From assembly GCF_021088345.1 (NCBI RefSeq), contig NZ_CP088156.1, forward strand, positions 7,307,001 through 7,371,000: a DNA stretch of 64,000 nt, read 5' to 3'. This DNA is from Bradyrhizobium ontarionense. Lineage in GTDB: Bacteria; Pseudomonadota; Alphaproteobacteria; Rhizobiales; Xanthobacteraceae. A model generated the notes under the pieces. The model was not told the DNA's origin, made no database searches, and was given only the letters and a program-made list of their open reading frames with translations. Numbering within the stretch: position 1 is the stretch's first letter; each line of letters begins with the position of its first letter. This document shows positions 18,860-26,794 of this stretch, piece by piece. Made by a program: the position numbers and the translations under genes.

Positions 18860-18908
18860 GGCGCCGATGTCCGCCTCCCGTGAGGGGCTTCGGCGGATGT
18901 TGGGCGCC
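18860..18908 (+). other. stem-loop in the prkA-yeaH intercistronic region
   Basis: Nested inverted repeats GGCGCC (18860-18865)/GGCGCC (18903-18908) and TCCGCC (18870-18875)/GGCGGA (18892-18897). There is no T-run after it, so it looks like an mRNA-stabilising or processing structure rather than a terminator. The gap to yeaH holds no gene. Confidence 0.45.
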
Positions 18909-19034
18909 AGAGCAACGTCGGTGAAGTGTTGATGCGGGTGCAGCGCGTCGGGTCGGAAGGTTGCACCGCGACATCGCGGCGGGGGAGAGGGAGCGTCGAA
19001 TCCGCCGCACCAGGAGGCGTATGGAAACGTGGTC

Positions 19035-20312
19035 ATGCACATCATTGATCGGCGCCTGAACCCGGGCGGCAAAAGTCTCGAGAACCGTCAGCGATTTTTG
19101 CGCAGAGCCAAGGCCTTGGTTCAGGGAGCTGTCAAGAAGACGTCGCAGGATCGCGGCATCAAGGACGTGCTGGAGGGCGGCGAAGTCTCGATCCCGCTCG
19201 ACGGCATGGATGAGCCGCGCTTCCGCCGGGAAGGCGGCACGCGCGACATGGTGCTGCCCGGCAACAAGAAGTTCGTCGAGGGCGACATCCTGCCGCGCTC
19301 CGGTGACGGCAGCGGCCGCAAATCGGCACCGGGGCAGGGCGACAGCGAGGATGCGTTCCGCTTCGTGCTGAGCAAGGAAGAGTTCGTCAACCTGTTCCTC
19401 GACGATCTCGAGCTGCCCGATCTCGCCAAGCGCAAGTTCGCCGAGGCCGAGAGCCACGCGCTGCAGCGCGCCGGCTATGCGACCTCGGGTTCGCCGGCCA
19501 ATATTTCGATCAGCCGCACCGTGACCCGGGCGCTCGCCCGGCGCGTCGCGCTGCGCCGGCCGCGGCCGCAGGCGATCGCCGAACTCGAGGCCAGGCTGGA
19601 GCAGGAGAGCGACGAAGAGAAACGTGCCGAGCTCCTCGCCGAGCTCGAGGCGCTGAAGGCCAAGGCCAAGCGCATTCCGTTCATCGACCCGATTGACATC
19701 CGCTATCGCCGCTTCGAGACCGTGCCGAAGCCGGTCGCCCAGGCCGTGATGTTCTGTCTGATGGACGTCTCCGGCTCGATGTCGGAGCACATGAAGGACC
19801 TCGCCAAGCGGTTCTACATGCTGCTCTACGTGTTCCTGACCCGGCGCTATCGCCATGTCGAGATCGTGTTCATCCGTCATACCGATCGTGCCGAGGAGGT
19901 CGACGAGCAGACCTTCTTCTACGGACCGGCATCGGGCGGCACGCTGGTGTCGAGCGCGCTGCAATGCATGCACGACATCGTCCGCTCGCGCTTCCGCCCG
20001 AGCGATTGGAACATCTACGCGGCGCAGGCCTCCGACGGCGACAACGCCACCTCGGATTCCGAGAATGTCGCACGCCTCTTGACCGACAACATCCTGCCGG
20101 TGTCGCAGTTCTTCGCCTATCTCGAGGTCGGCGAGTCCGGCACCTATTCGTTCGAGATGCCCGATTCCTCATTGTGGTCGCTGTACGAGCGGCTGCGCGC
20201 CGGCGGCGCACCTTTGTCGATGCGCAAGGTGCGCGACCGCAGCGAGATATTTCCTGTCTTCCACGACCTGTTTCAGCGTCGCGGCACGACGCAGGAGAGG
20301 GCGGCCTCATGA
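19035..20312 (+). CDS. yeaH: YeaH/YhbH family protein (DUF444)
   Basis: A 425-residue protein of the YeaH/YhbH family, usually encoded with prkA and spoVR and linked to sporulation in Bacillus and to stress in proteobacteria. The C-terminal half has a von Willebrand A-like fold with the metal site DVSGSMSEHM; the N-terminus is the typical MHIIDRRLNPGGKSLENRQR. I chose ATG 19035 because it matches the family start. A GTG at 19029 adds two residues and is closer to the AGGAGG at 19012-19017 (11 rather than 17 bases), so it is a real alternative. The stop overlaps the spoVR ATG (ATGA). Confidence 0.95.
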   Translation: MHIIDRRLNPGGKSLENRQRFLRRAKALVQGAVKKTSQDRGIKDVLEGGEVSIPLDGMDEPRFRREGGTRDMVLPGNKKFVEGDILPRSGDGSGRKSAPGQGDSEDAFRFVLSKEEFVNLFLDDLELPDLAKRKFAEAESHALQRAGYATSGSPANISISRTVTRALARRVALRRPRPQAIAELEARLEQESDEEKRAELLAELEALKAKAKRIPFIDPIDIRYRRFETVPKPVAQAVMFCLMDVSGSMSEHMKDLAKRFYMLLYVFLTRRYRHVEIVFIRHTDRAEEVDEQTFFYGPASGGTLVSSALQCMHDIVRSRFRPSDWNIYAAQASDGDNATSDSENVARLLTDNILPVSQFFAYLEVGESGTYSFEMPDSSLWSLYERLRAGGAPLSMRKVRDRSEIFPVFHDLFQRRGTTQERAAS

Positions 20313-21847
20313 GCGAGCTTCTGTTCGAGGGCGCGGACTGGAACTTCTCGACACTGCAGCGCATCCACGATGCCTGCGAGACGGTGGCCCACAGGGAGCT
20401 CGGGCTCGACACCTATCCCAACCAGATCGAGGTGATCACGGCCGAGCAGATGCTCGACGCCTATTCCTCGGTCGGCATGCCCTTGTTCTACAGGCATTGG
20501 TCGTTCGGCAAGCACTTCGCCTATCACGAGGCCTCGTATCGCAAGGGCCTCATGGGCCTCGCCTATGAGATCGTGATCAATTCCTCGCCCTGCATCTCCT
20601 ATCTGATGGAGGAGAATACGGCGACGATGCAGACGCTGGTCGTCGCCCATGCCGCGTTCGGTCACAACCACTTCTTCAAGAACAACTATCTGTTCAAGCA
20701 GTGGACCGACGCCGACGGCATCCTCGACTATCTTGATTTCGCCCGCGGCTACGTCGGCCAATGCGAGGAGCGCTATGGCCGGCTCGCGGTCGAGCACACG
20801 CTCGACGCCGCGCATGCGCTGATGTCGCACGGCGTCGACCGCTATCCCGGCAAGAAGAAGCTCGACTTCCGCGAGGAGGAGAAGCGGGCCGGCAAGCGCA
20901 GGCTCTACGAGGAGGGCACGTTCAACGATCTCTGGCGGACGGTGCCGACCGGCCCGGTCAAGACCAGCGCGGTGTTGAACGTCGAGCGCCGTCGCGCGCT
21001 GCTCGGCCTGCCGCAGGAAAACCTGCTCTATTTCCTGGAGAAGACCGCGCCGCGGCTGGCCCCCTGGCAGCGCGAATTGCTGCGCATCGTGCGCCACATC
21101 GCCCAGTATTTCTATCCGCAGGGCCAGACCAAGGTCATGAACGAGGGCACGGCGACGTACGTGCATTATCGCATCATGAACCGGCTGCACCAGGACGGCC
21201 GTCTGACCGACGGCAATTTCCTCGAATTCCTGCAGTCGCACACCAACGTCGTATTCCAGCCGGAGTTCGACGACCCGCGCTTCTCCGGCTTCAACCCCTA
21301 TGCGCTCGGCTTTGCGATCATGCAGGACATCGAGCGGATCGTGAAGGACCCGACCGAGGAAGACCGCGAATGGTTTCCGGACATCGCGGGCACGGGCGAC
21401 GAGATGGCGGTGCTGCGCGACGTCTGGGCGAATTATCGCGACGAAAGCTTCATCACCCAGTTCCTGAGTCCGAACCTGATCCGGCAATTGCGGCTGTTCC
21501 ATCTGCATGACGATCCGGCAGAGCGCGCCGGCGTCCTCGTCGACGCCATCCACGACGAGCGCGGCTATCGCCGTATCCGCCGCGAGCTGTCGAAGCAGTA
21601 TGACGTTGGCTACATCGATCCCAACATCGAGGTGGTCGATGTCGACCTCGCCGGTGACCGTCGCCTGATGCTGCGGCATACCGTGGTCAAGGGAGCCCAG
21701 CTCGCCGAGACCGACACCAAGCGCGTCCTTCAGAATCTTGCCGATCTCTGGAGCTATGACGTATCGCTCGTCGAGGTCGACGCCGCCACCGACAAGGTGC
21801 TGAAGGAGTATGTGCTCAATCCGCGGATACAACCGGCGGCCGCGTGA
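20309..21847 (+). CDS. spoVR: SpoVR family protein
   Basis: A 512-residue SpoVR homologue (YcgB in E. coli). Members are cytoplasmic, widely co-encoded with PrkA and YeaH, and of unsettled biochemical role; in Bacillus SpoVR affects spore cortex formation. Family blocks visible are FYRHWSFGKHF, YEIVINSSPCISYLMEEN and HAAFGHNHFFKNNYLF, and NEGTATYVHYRIM with a histidine-rich setting. The start at 20309 overlaps the yeaH stop by four bases, so translation is coupled; the longer open frame upstream lies wholly inside yeaH and is rejected. It is the last gene of the trio. Confidence 0.95.
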   Translation: MSELLFEGADWNFSTLQRIHDACETVAHRELGLDTYPNQIEVITAEQMLDAYSSVGMPLFYRHWSFGKHFAYHEASYRKGLMGLAYEIVINSSPCISYLMEENTATMQTLVVAHAAFGHNHFFKNNYLFKQWTDADGILDYLDFARGYVGQCEERYGRLAVEHTLDAAHALMSHGVDRYPGKKKLDFREEEKRAGKRRLYEEGTFNDLWRTVPTGPVKTSAVLNVERRRALLGLPQENLLYFLEKTAPRLAPWQRELLRIVRHIAQYFYPQGQTKVMNEGTATYVHYRIMNRLHQDGRLTDGNFLEFLQSHTNVVFQPEFDDPRFSGFNPYALGFAIMQDIERIVKDPTEEDREWFPDIAGTGDEMAVLRDVWANYRDESFITQFLSPNLIRQLRLFHLHDDPAERAGVLVDAIHDERGYRRIRRELSKQYDVGYIDPNIEVVDVDLAGDRRLMLRHTVVKGAQLAETDTKRVLQNLADLWSYDVSLVEVDAATDKVLKEYVLNPRIQPAAA

Positions 21848-21876
21848 CGCGGCCGCCAAGCCTTAGACGTCAAGCC

Positions 21877-22290
21877 TTAGATATCCGCATACACCTCCAG
21901 CAGATTGCCGTCGGGATCCCTGAAGAACAGGGTCCGGTGGCCGAAGGGCTGGTCCGTCGGCGGCTCCAGCAGGGCAACACCCTTTTGGGTCAGCTCGGCC
22001 GCGCAGCGGTCGACATCGTCGCGGGCCACCTTGAAGGCGAGTTGAAGCGACGCGCTTCCCGGTGGCGTCGGCAGATCCGATGCAAGTCGCTGCGGCTCCG
22101 CGAGCGCCAGTGTATTGCTGCCGACCTGATACTCGATCCACCGCGGTGACAGCTCCCGGAGCAGCGGAAATCCGAGGATGTCCTGGTAGAAGCGACGCAT
22201 GGCGGCCCAATCGCGCGCCAGGATCACGGTGTAGTCGATGGCCCGGATGGCGCGGAACGGCGATGCATTGTCCTTGGCGTCAGTCATCAT
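21877..22290 (-). CDS. VOC family protein (glyoxalase/bleomycin resistance fold)
   Basis: A 137-residue vicinal-oxygen-chelate protein with two beta-alpha-beta3 modules. The first begins IDYTVILARDWAAMRRFYQDILGFPL and the second ends FFRDPDGNLLEVYADI, whose terminal Glu is the usual metal ligand. Substrate cannot be inferred. It converges with spoVR 29 bases away, with no clear terminator between them, and diverges from the DUF3754 gene. Confidence 0.88.
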   Translation of the reverse strand: MMTDAKDNASPFRAIRAIDYTVILARDWAAMRRFYQDILGFPLLRELSPRWIEYQVGSNTLALAEPQRLASDLPTPPGSASLQLAFKVARDDVDRCAAELTQKGVALLEPPTDQPFGHRTLFFRDPDGNLLEVYADI

Positions 22291-22449
22291 CAGTCCTTCC
22301 CGGTGCTGCGGGCAAGCAAAGCCCGCATTTTGCGTCCCGCGGCGAGTGGCGCCGGCGTATCGGCCTCGCTATGGTGCGCGCGTGAACAGGCCGCCGTGCC
22401 GGCCATCGGACAGTCGGATCGGCTGTTCATAGCAGATCGAAGCTCGGGC

Positions 22450-23742
22450 GTGAGACGCGTGGTCGGATCAGGGGACACGGTTGCAGCGGAGCGGCGGGAC
22501 CGGTTCATCCCGCTGCGCAAGTCCGACATCCTGGACGGCCTGATGTCGCACGGCGGCCTCGATGACGGGCAGTCAGCCGCGCTGCGGCAGCTGGCCCACA
22601 TGCTGGGAGCGATCCTGCATCATCAGTATTTCGATGAGCTGGACCGGCTGCGCGAGGCCTATTTCGACTTCGATCCCGAGGTGGCCGTAGGACGGCACCG
22701 GTCGGCCGGGGATCTCGATGCCGCCTATCGCGGCCTGACCGACGAATTTGTCCGCGTGCTCAGCGAGGCCAATTTCGTCGAGATCTCGCATGCCGAGATC
22801 GAGCGCGCCTTTGCCGAGCACGCGCTGGTGCGGGTCAAGCTGAAGGCGCCGATCTCGGACTATCGCGACGTTCGCATGTTCCGGCGCGGACAGCACAGCG
22901 AAACCATCGAGGTCCCCGTGCTGTATGGCTTGCGGCGGCGGTCGCACGAGGTCGAGGTCTATGACGACATCGTGCTGATGGTGGCGACGAAGCCGGATGA
23001 GCCCGGTGGCAAGCCGCGCAAGCTCCGGGCGGGCGCCTGGCGCAGCCGCAACAGGATCCGCGGCGGCGCCGTGCTGTTCAAATATTTCCGCCACATCGCG
23101 CGCTTCGACCTCGAAGCGTTGCTGCCGAACGTCCGCGTCGTGATGGGCATTCGGGATCAACTGACCCTGGGCGTGCCGGCGCTGGTCGGCGGCGTGCCGA
23201 TCCTGCTCAAGCTTGCCTCGACCCTGACGGTGCTGTTCATCGTCGCCGGGTTCTATCTCGGCCTCAGCGGCACCGCGCACGACAACGACACGGAGCAGGC
23301 GCTGGCGGCGCTCTCAGGTCTGTTTGCGCTTGGTGCCTTCATCTTACGGCAATGGGGCAATTTCCACCGCCAGTCGCTGATCCATCAGAAGCAGGTCACC
23401 GACAACATCTACTTCCGCAACGTCAACAACAATTCCGGCATCTTCAACTACCTGATCGGCGAGGCCGAGGACCAGGACTGGAAGGAGGCGGTGCTGGCCT
23501 ATGGTGGCCTGCTGCTGGCGTCCGTCCCGCTCAGCCGCGCGATGCTGGGCAGCCATGTCGAGGAGTTGCTGCAGCAGATGTTCGGATTGGGGCGCGCATT
23601 CAACGTCGACGAGGCCCTGACGAGGCTGCGCGAGTTCGGTCTCGTCAGTGGTGGCGACGACGCGCTGTCGGCGTTGCCGCTGCCGGAGGCGATCGGACAG
23701 CTGGAGCTGGTCTGGGCCAAATCGCTGCAGCCGCGGCCGTAA
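22450..23742 (+). CDS. DUF3754 (TMEM143-like) membrane protein
   Basis: A protein of about 430 residues that I assign to DUF3754, the family that includes the animal mitochondrial protein TMEM143; its function is unknown. Visible blocks are RFIPLRKSDILDGLM at the start, VPVLYGLRRRSHEVEVYDDIVLMV centrally, then two hydrophobic helices (about GGVPILLKLASTLTVLFIVA and ALSGLFALGAFIL) and DNIYFRNVNNNSGIFNYLIGEA. The frame is open back to ATG 22303, but that leaves 12 bases to the divergent VOC gene and adds residues without homology, so I prefer GTG 22450 (GTG 22459 is also possible). The last residues read LVWAKSLQPRP. Confidence 0.75.
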   Translation: MRRVVGSGDTVAAERRDRFIPLRKSDILDGLMSHGGLDDGQSAALRQLAHMLGAILHHQYFDELDRLREAYFDFDPEVAVGRHRSAGDLDAAYRGLTDEFVRVLSEANFVEISHAEIERAFAEHALVRVKLKAPISDYRDVRMFRRGQHSETIEVPVLYGLRRRSHEVEVYDDIVLMVATKPDEPGGKPRKLRAGAWRSRNRIRGGAVLFKYFRHIARFDLEALLPNVRVVMGIRDQLTLGVPALVGGVPILLKLASTLTVLFIVAGFYLGLSGTAHDNDTEQALAALSGLFALGAFILRQWGNFHRQSLIHQKQVTDNIYFRNVNNNSGIFNYLIGEAEDQDWKEAVLAYGGLLLASVPLSRAMLGSHVEELLQQMFGLGRAFNVDEALTRLREFGLVSGGDDALSALPLPEAIGQLELVWAKSLQPRP

Positions 23743-23757
23743 GACGCGGCGGATCGC

Positions 23758-24813
23758 CTATCTCAGGCTCGCATTGATCTTGTCGAGCGCGGCCTGTCCG
23801 GGACACAGATCCGCTGCCTCCAGCCGGTTGAGCGGCCGCTCCACCGTGTTGAGATGGCTGTGCAGGTCGTCGGCCTCCGGATCGACATAGAGCAGGCCGG
23901 TCACGATCTGGCCCTGCGCCGCGTGCTTCTGCAGGAAGGTCATCGCGCCGAGCCGGTCATGCGGATCGTAGTCGGCGTCGATCTTGCGCAGCGCCAGCCG
24001 CGAGCCGTCATGCTGCTCGACGATCTGCACCGTGCCCGGATCCTGGTCGATCTCGATCGGGTCACGCCCGGTCAGCACGTCCAGCCGGTTCACCGCGTCA
24101 TTGTGCTCGCGCACGTAATCGAAGCTCTTGGTCGAGCCGGCGTGGTTGTTGAAGGCGATGCACGGGCTGACCACGTCGATGAAGGCGGCGCCCTTGTGCT
24201 GGATCGCGCCGGCGATGATCGGCACCAGCTGCTTCTTGTCGCCCGAGAACGAGCGCGCGACGTAGGTCGCGCCCAGCTGCAGCGCGATGCCGACGAGGTC
24301 GATCGCGTTGTCGGTGTTGGTGACGCCCTTCTTGGACTTGGAGCCGCGGTCGGCGGTGGCCGAGAACTGGCCCTTGGTCAGGCCGTAGACGCCGTTGTTC
24401 TCGACGATATAGGCCATGTTGACGCCGCGCCGGATCGCATGGGCGAACTGGCCGAAGCCGATCGAGGCGGAATCGCCGTCACCGGAGACGCCGAGATAGA
24501 TCAGCTCGCGGTTGGCGAGGTTGGCGCCGGTCAGCACCGACGGCATGCGGCCATGTACGGTGTTGAAGCCGTGCGAATTTCCCAGGAAATAGTCCGGCGT
24601 CTTCGACGAGCAGCCGATGCCTGAGATCTTGGCGACCCGGTGCGGCTCGATCGACAGCTCGAAGCAGGCCTCGATGATCGAGGCCGTGATCGAATCGTGG
24701 CCGCAGCCGGCGCACAAGGTCGAGATCTTGCCCTCGTAGTCGCGATGGCTGTAGCCGAGCGTGTTCTTCTTGATGCCGGGATGCTGGAATTTCGGCTTTG
24801 CGATGTAGGTCAT
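23758..24813 (-). CDS. korB: 2-oxoacid:ferredoxin oxidoreductase, beta subunit
   Basis: The 351-residue subunit binds thiamine diphosphate (GDGDSASIGFGQFAHAIRR followed by YIVENNGVYGLTKG) and a 4Fe-4S cluster (Cys residues in TLCAGCGHDS and IGCSSKTPD). With KorA it oxidatively decarboxylates a 2-oxoacid, most likely 2-oxoglutarate, to the acyl-CoA while reducing ferredoxin. Length and motif order are those of KorB. It is the last gene of the leftward operon; a palindromic repeat separates it from korA by 130 bases, so it may have a different transcript level. Confidence 0.93.
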   Translation of the reverse strand: MTYIAKPKFQHPGIKKNTLGYSHRDYEGKISTLCAGCGHDSITASIIEACFELSIEPHRVAKISGIGCSSKTPDYFLGNSHGFNTVHGRMPSVLTGANLANRELIYLGVSGDGDSASIGFGQFAHAIRRGVNMAYIVENNGVYGLTKGQFSATADRGSKSKKGVTNTDNAIDLVGIALQLGATYVARSFSGDKKQLVPIIAGAIQHKGAAFIDVVSPCIAFNNHAGSTKSFDYVREHNDAVNRLDVLTGRDPIEIDQDPGTVQIVEQHDGSRLALRKIDADYDPHDRLGAMTFLQKHAAQGQIVTGLLYVDPEADDLHSHLNTVERPLNRLEAADLCPGQAALDKINASLR

Positions 24814-24836
24814 GAGAGCCTCGCATCAACCGGCAT

Positions 24837-24922
24837 CGTCATGGCCGGACTTGTCCCGGCCATCCACGTGGGCGCCTGAACAAAGGAAGACGTGGATGCC
24901 CGGCACAAGGCCGGGCATGACG
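24837..24922. repeat. dispersed palindromic repeat between korA and korB
   Basis: Two inverted arms, about 34 bases each with few mismatches (CGTCATGGCCGGAC... and ...CCGGGCATGACG), enclose a short centre. A related copy is at 39095-39176. It resembles the REP-like elements scattered through Bradyrhizobium chromosomes and would fold into a strong hairpin in the kor mRNA. Confidence 0.85.
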
Positions 24923-24943
24923 GTGGAGAGAGTGGACGCGCGA

Positions 24944-26794
24944 TCATGACACGGCCTTGCGCAATGGCGTCACTTTGATGTGGTCCTGGTGGTTGCCGAT
25001 CTGATCGGCAATGAAGCGTGCCGTGATCGGCGTGCCGTCATAGTGCAGGATCGGAACCAGGCGGACCGGGTCGATGCCGTTCTCGTTGACGATCAGCTGG
25101 CGCAGCTGGGCGTCGCGGTTCTGCTCGACCACATAGACGAAGTCGTGCTCGGCGATGAAGCTCGCCACGCTCGAATGGAACGGGAAGGCACGGATGCGAA
25201 GGCGGTCGAGATGGTGGCCGCGCGATTCCAACAGTCCGATCGCCTCGTCCATCGCCGGCGCCGTCGAGCCGAAATAGATCACGCCATATTTGGTCGGCTT
25301 GGCGGCATTGGCCTGCAGCGGCCGCGGCACCATGTCCTGCGCGGTCTGGAACTTGCGCAGCAGACGCTGCACGTTGTCAGCGTAGACGGCACCTTCCTCG
25401 GAGTAGCGCGCGTAGCGATCGCGCGAAGTGCCGCGGGTGAAGTACGAGCCCTCGGTCGGATGCGTGCCGGGATAGGTACGGAACGGGATGCCGTCACCAT
25501 CGACGTCGAGATAGCGGCCGAAGTCGCGGCCTTCCTCCAGCATCTCGGCGGTCATCACCTTGCCGCGGTCGTACTGTTTGGCGTCGTCCCATTTGAGCGG
25601 GCGGCACAGCCGCTGGTTCATGCCGATGTCGAGGTCGAGCATCAGGAAGATCGTGGTCTGCAGCCGCTCGGCGAGGTCGAAGGCGACGGCTGCGAACTCG
25701 AACGCTTCGGCCGGGTCCTCGGGGAATAGCAGCACGTGCTTGGTATCGCCATGCGAGGCATAGGCGCAGGCGATGAGATCGCATTGCTGGGTGCGGGTCG
25801 GCATGCCCGTCGAGGGACCGGCGCGCTGTACGTTCATGATGACGGCCGGGATCTCCGCGAAGTAGGACAGGCCGATGAACTCGGTCATCAGCGAGACGCC
25901 TGGGCCCGAGGTGGTCGTGAAGGCGCGGGCGCCGTTCCAGGATGCGCCGACCACCATGCCGATCGACGCGAGCTCGTCCTCGGCCTGCACGATGGCATAT
26001 TTGGCCTGGCCGGTCTCCGGATCGTGCCGCAGCTTCTTGCAGTGACTGGTAAAAGCCTCTGCCAAGGACGACGATGGCGTGATCGGATACCAGGCGCAGA
26101 CCGTGGCACCGCCATAGACCGCGCCGAGCGCGGCGGCATTGTTGCCCTCGATGAAGATGCGGTCGCCGACCTTGTCGGCCTTGCGAATGCGCAGCCCGAT
26201 CGGGCATTTCAGGTTCTGCAGCGCCCAGTCGCGGCCGAGATGCAGCGCATGGACGTTGGAGGACAGGAGCTTCTCCTTGCCCTTGTACTGTTCGCCGATC
26301 AGCTGCTCGATCAGCTTGGGATCCATGTCGAGCAGGGCGGAGAGCGCGCCGAGATAGATGATGTTCTTGAACAGCTGGCGCTGGCGCGGATCGCTGTAGG
26401 TCGAGTTGGTGATCGCGGTCAGCGGCACGCCGATCACGGTGATGTCGTCGCGGAATTTGGTCGACGGCATCGGCTTGGTCGAATCGTAGAACAGATAGCC
26501 GCCCGGCACGATGCCGGCGACATCCTTGTCCCAGGTCTGCGGGTTCATCGCGACCATCAGGTCGGTGCCGCCGCCGCGCGCGCCGAGATAGCCGGCCTCG
26601 GTGACGCGCACCTCGTACCAGGTCGGCAGGCCCTGGATGTTGGACGGGAAGATGTTGCGTGGGCTCACCGGCACTCCGTGGCGGAGCACGGCGCGCGCGA
26701 ACAATTCATTGGCGCTGGCCGAGCCCGAGCCGTTGACGTTGGCGAAGCGGACGACGAAGTCGTTTACGCTGCTGAGCGGCGCTTGCTGGGACAT
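24944..26794 (-). CDS. korA: 2-oxoacid:ferredoxin oxidoreductase, gamma-alpha fused subunit
   Basis: A 616-residue protein. Residues about 1-190 are the gamma (catalytic coenzyme A-binding) domain, with GYLGARGGGTD; from about 210 comes the pyrimidine-binding alpha domain with AWYPITPSSSLAEAF and TTSGPGVSLMTEF, ending in the transketolase-C-like domain. Length and fusion order are those of KorA. It overlaps the upstream oxidoreductase gene by 31 bases, which argues for coupled translation and a shared complex, and precedes korB. The dependence on ferredoxin makes it oxygen-sensitive in many organisms, though aerobic versions exist. Confidence 0.93.
   Translation of the reverse strand: MSQQAPLSSVNDFVVRFANVNGSGSASANELFARAVLRHGVPVSPRNIFPSNIQGLPTWYEVRVTEAGYLGARGGGTDLMVAMNPQTWDKDVAGIVPGGYLFYDSTKPMPSTKFRDDITVIGVPLTAITNSTYSDPRQRQLFKNIIYLGALSALLDMDPKLIEQLIGEQYKGKEKLLSSNVHALHLGRDWALQNLKCPIGLRIRKADKVGDRIFIEGNNAAALGAVYGGATVCAWYPITPSSSLAEAFTSHCKKLRHDPETGQAKYAIVQAEDELASIGMVVGASWNGARAFTTTSGPGVSLMTEFIGLSYFAEIPAVIMNVQRAGPSTGMPTRTQQCDLIACAYASHGDTKHVLLFPEDPAEAFEFAAVAFDLAERLQTTIFLMLDLDIGMNQRLCRPLKWDDAKQYDRGKVMTAEMLEEGRDFGRYLDVDGDGIPFRTYPGTHPTEGSYFTRGTSRDRYARYSEEGAVYADNVQRLLRKFQTAQDMVPRPLQANAAKPTKYGVIYFGSTAPAMDEAIGLLESRGHHLDRLRIRAFPFHSSVASFIAEHDFVYVVEQNRDAQLRQLIVNENGIDPVRLVPILHYDGTPITARFIADQIGNHQDHIKVTPLRKAVS

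Noticed and set aside
17041..18966. 641-codon open frame covering nearly all of prkA on the other strand
   Set aside because: Considered as a possible overlapping gene because of its length, but it is Leu/Arg/Val-biased with no family pattern and mirrors the codon structure of prkA.
20273..21859. 528-codon open frame antisense to spoVR
   Set aside because: Antisense shadow of a certain gene.
21856..21880. direct repeat AAGCCTTAGA between spoVR and the VOC gene
   Set aside because: Two short copies only; could be chance and lies over the VOC stop codon.
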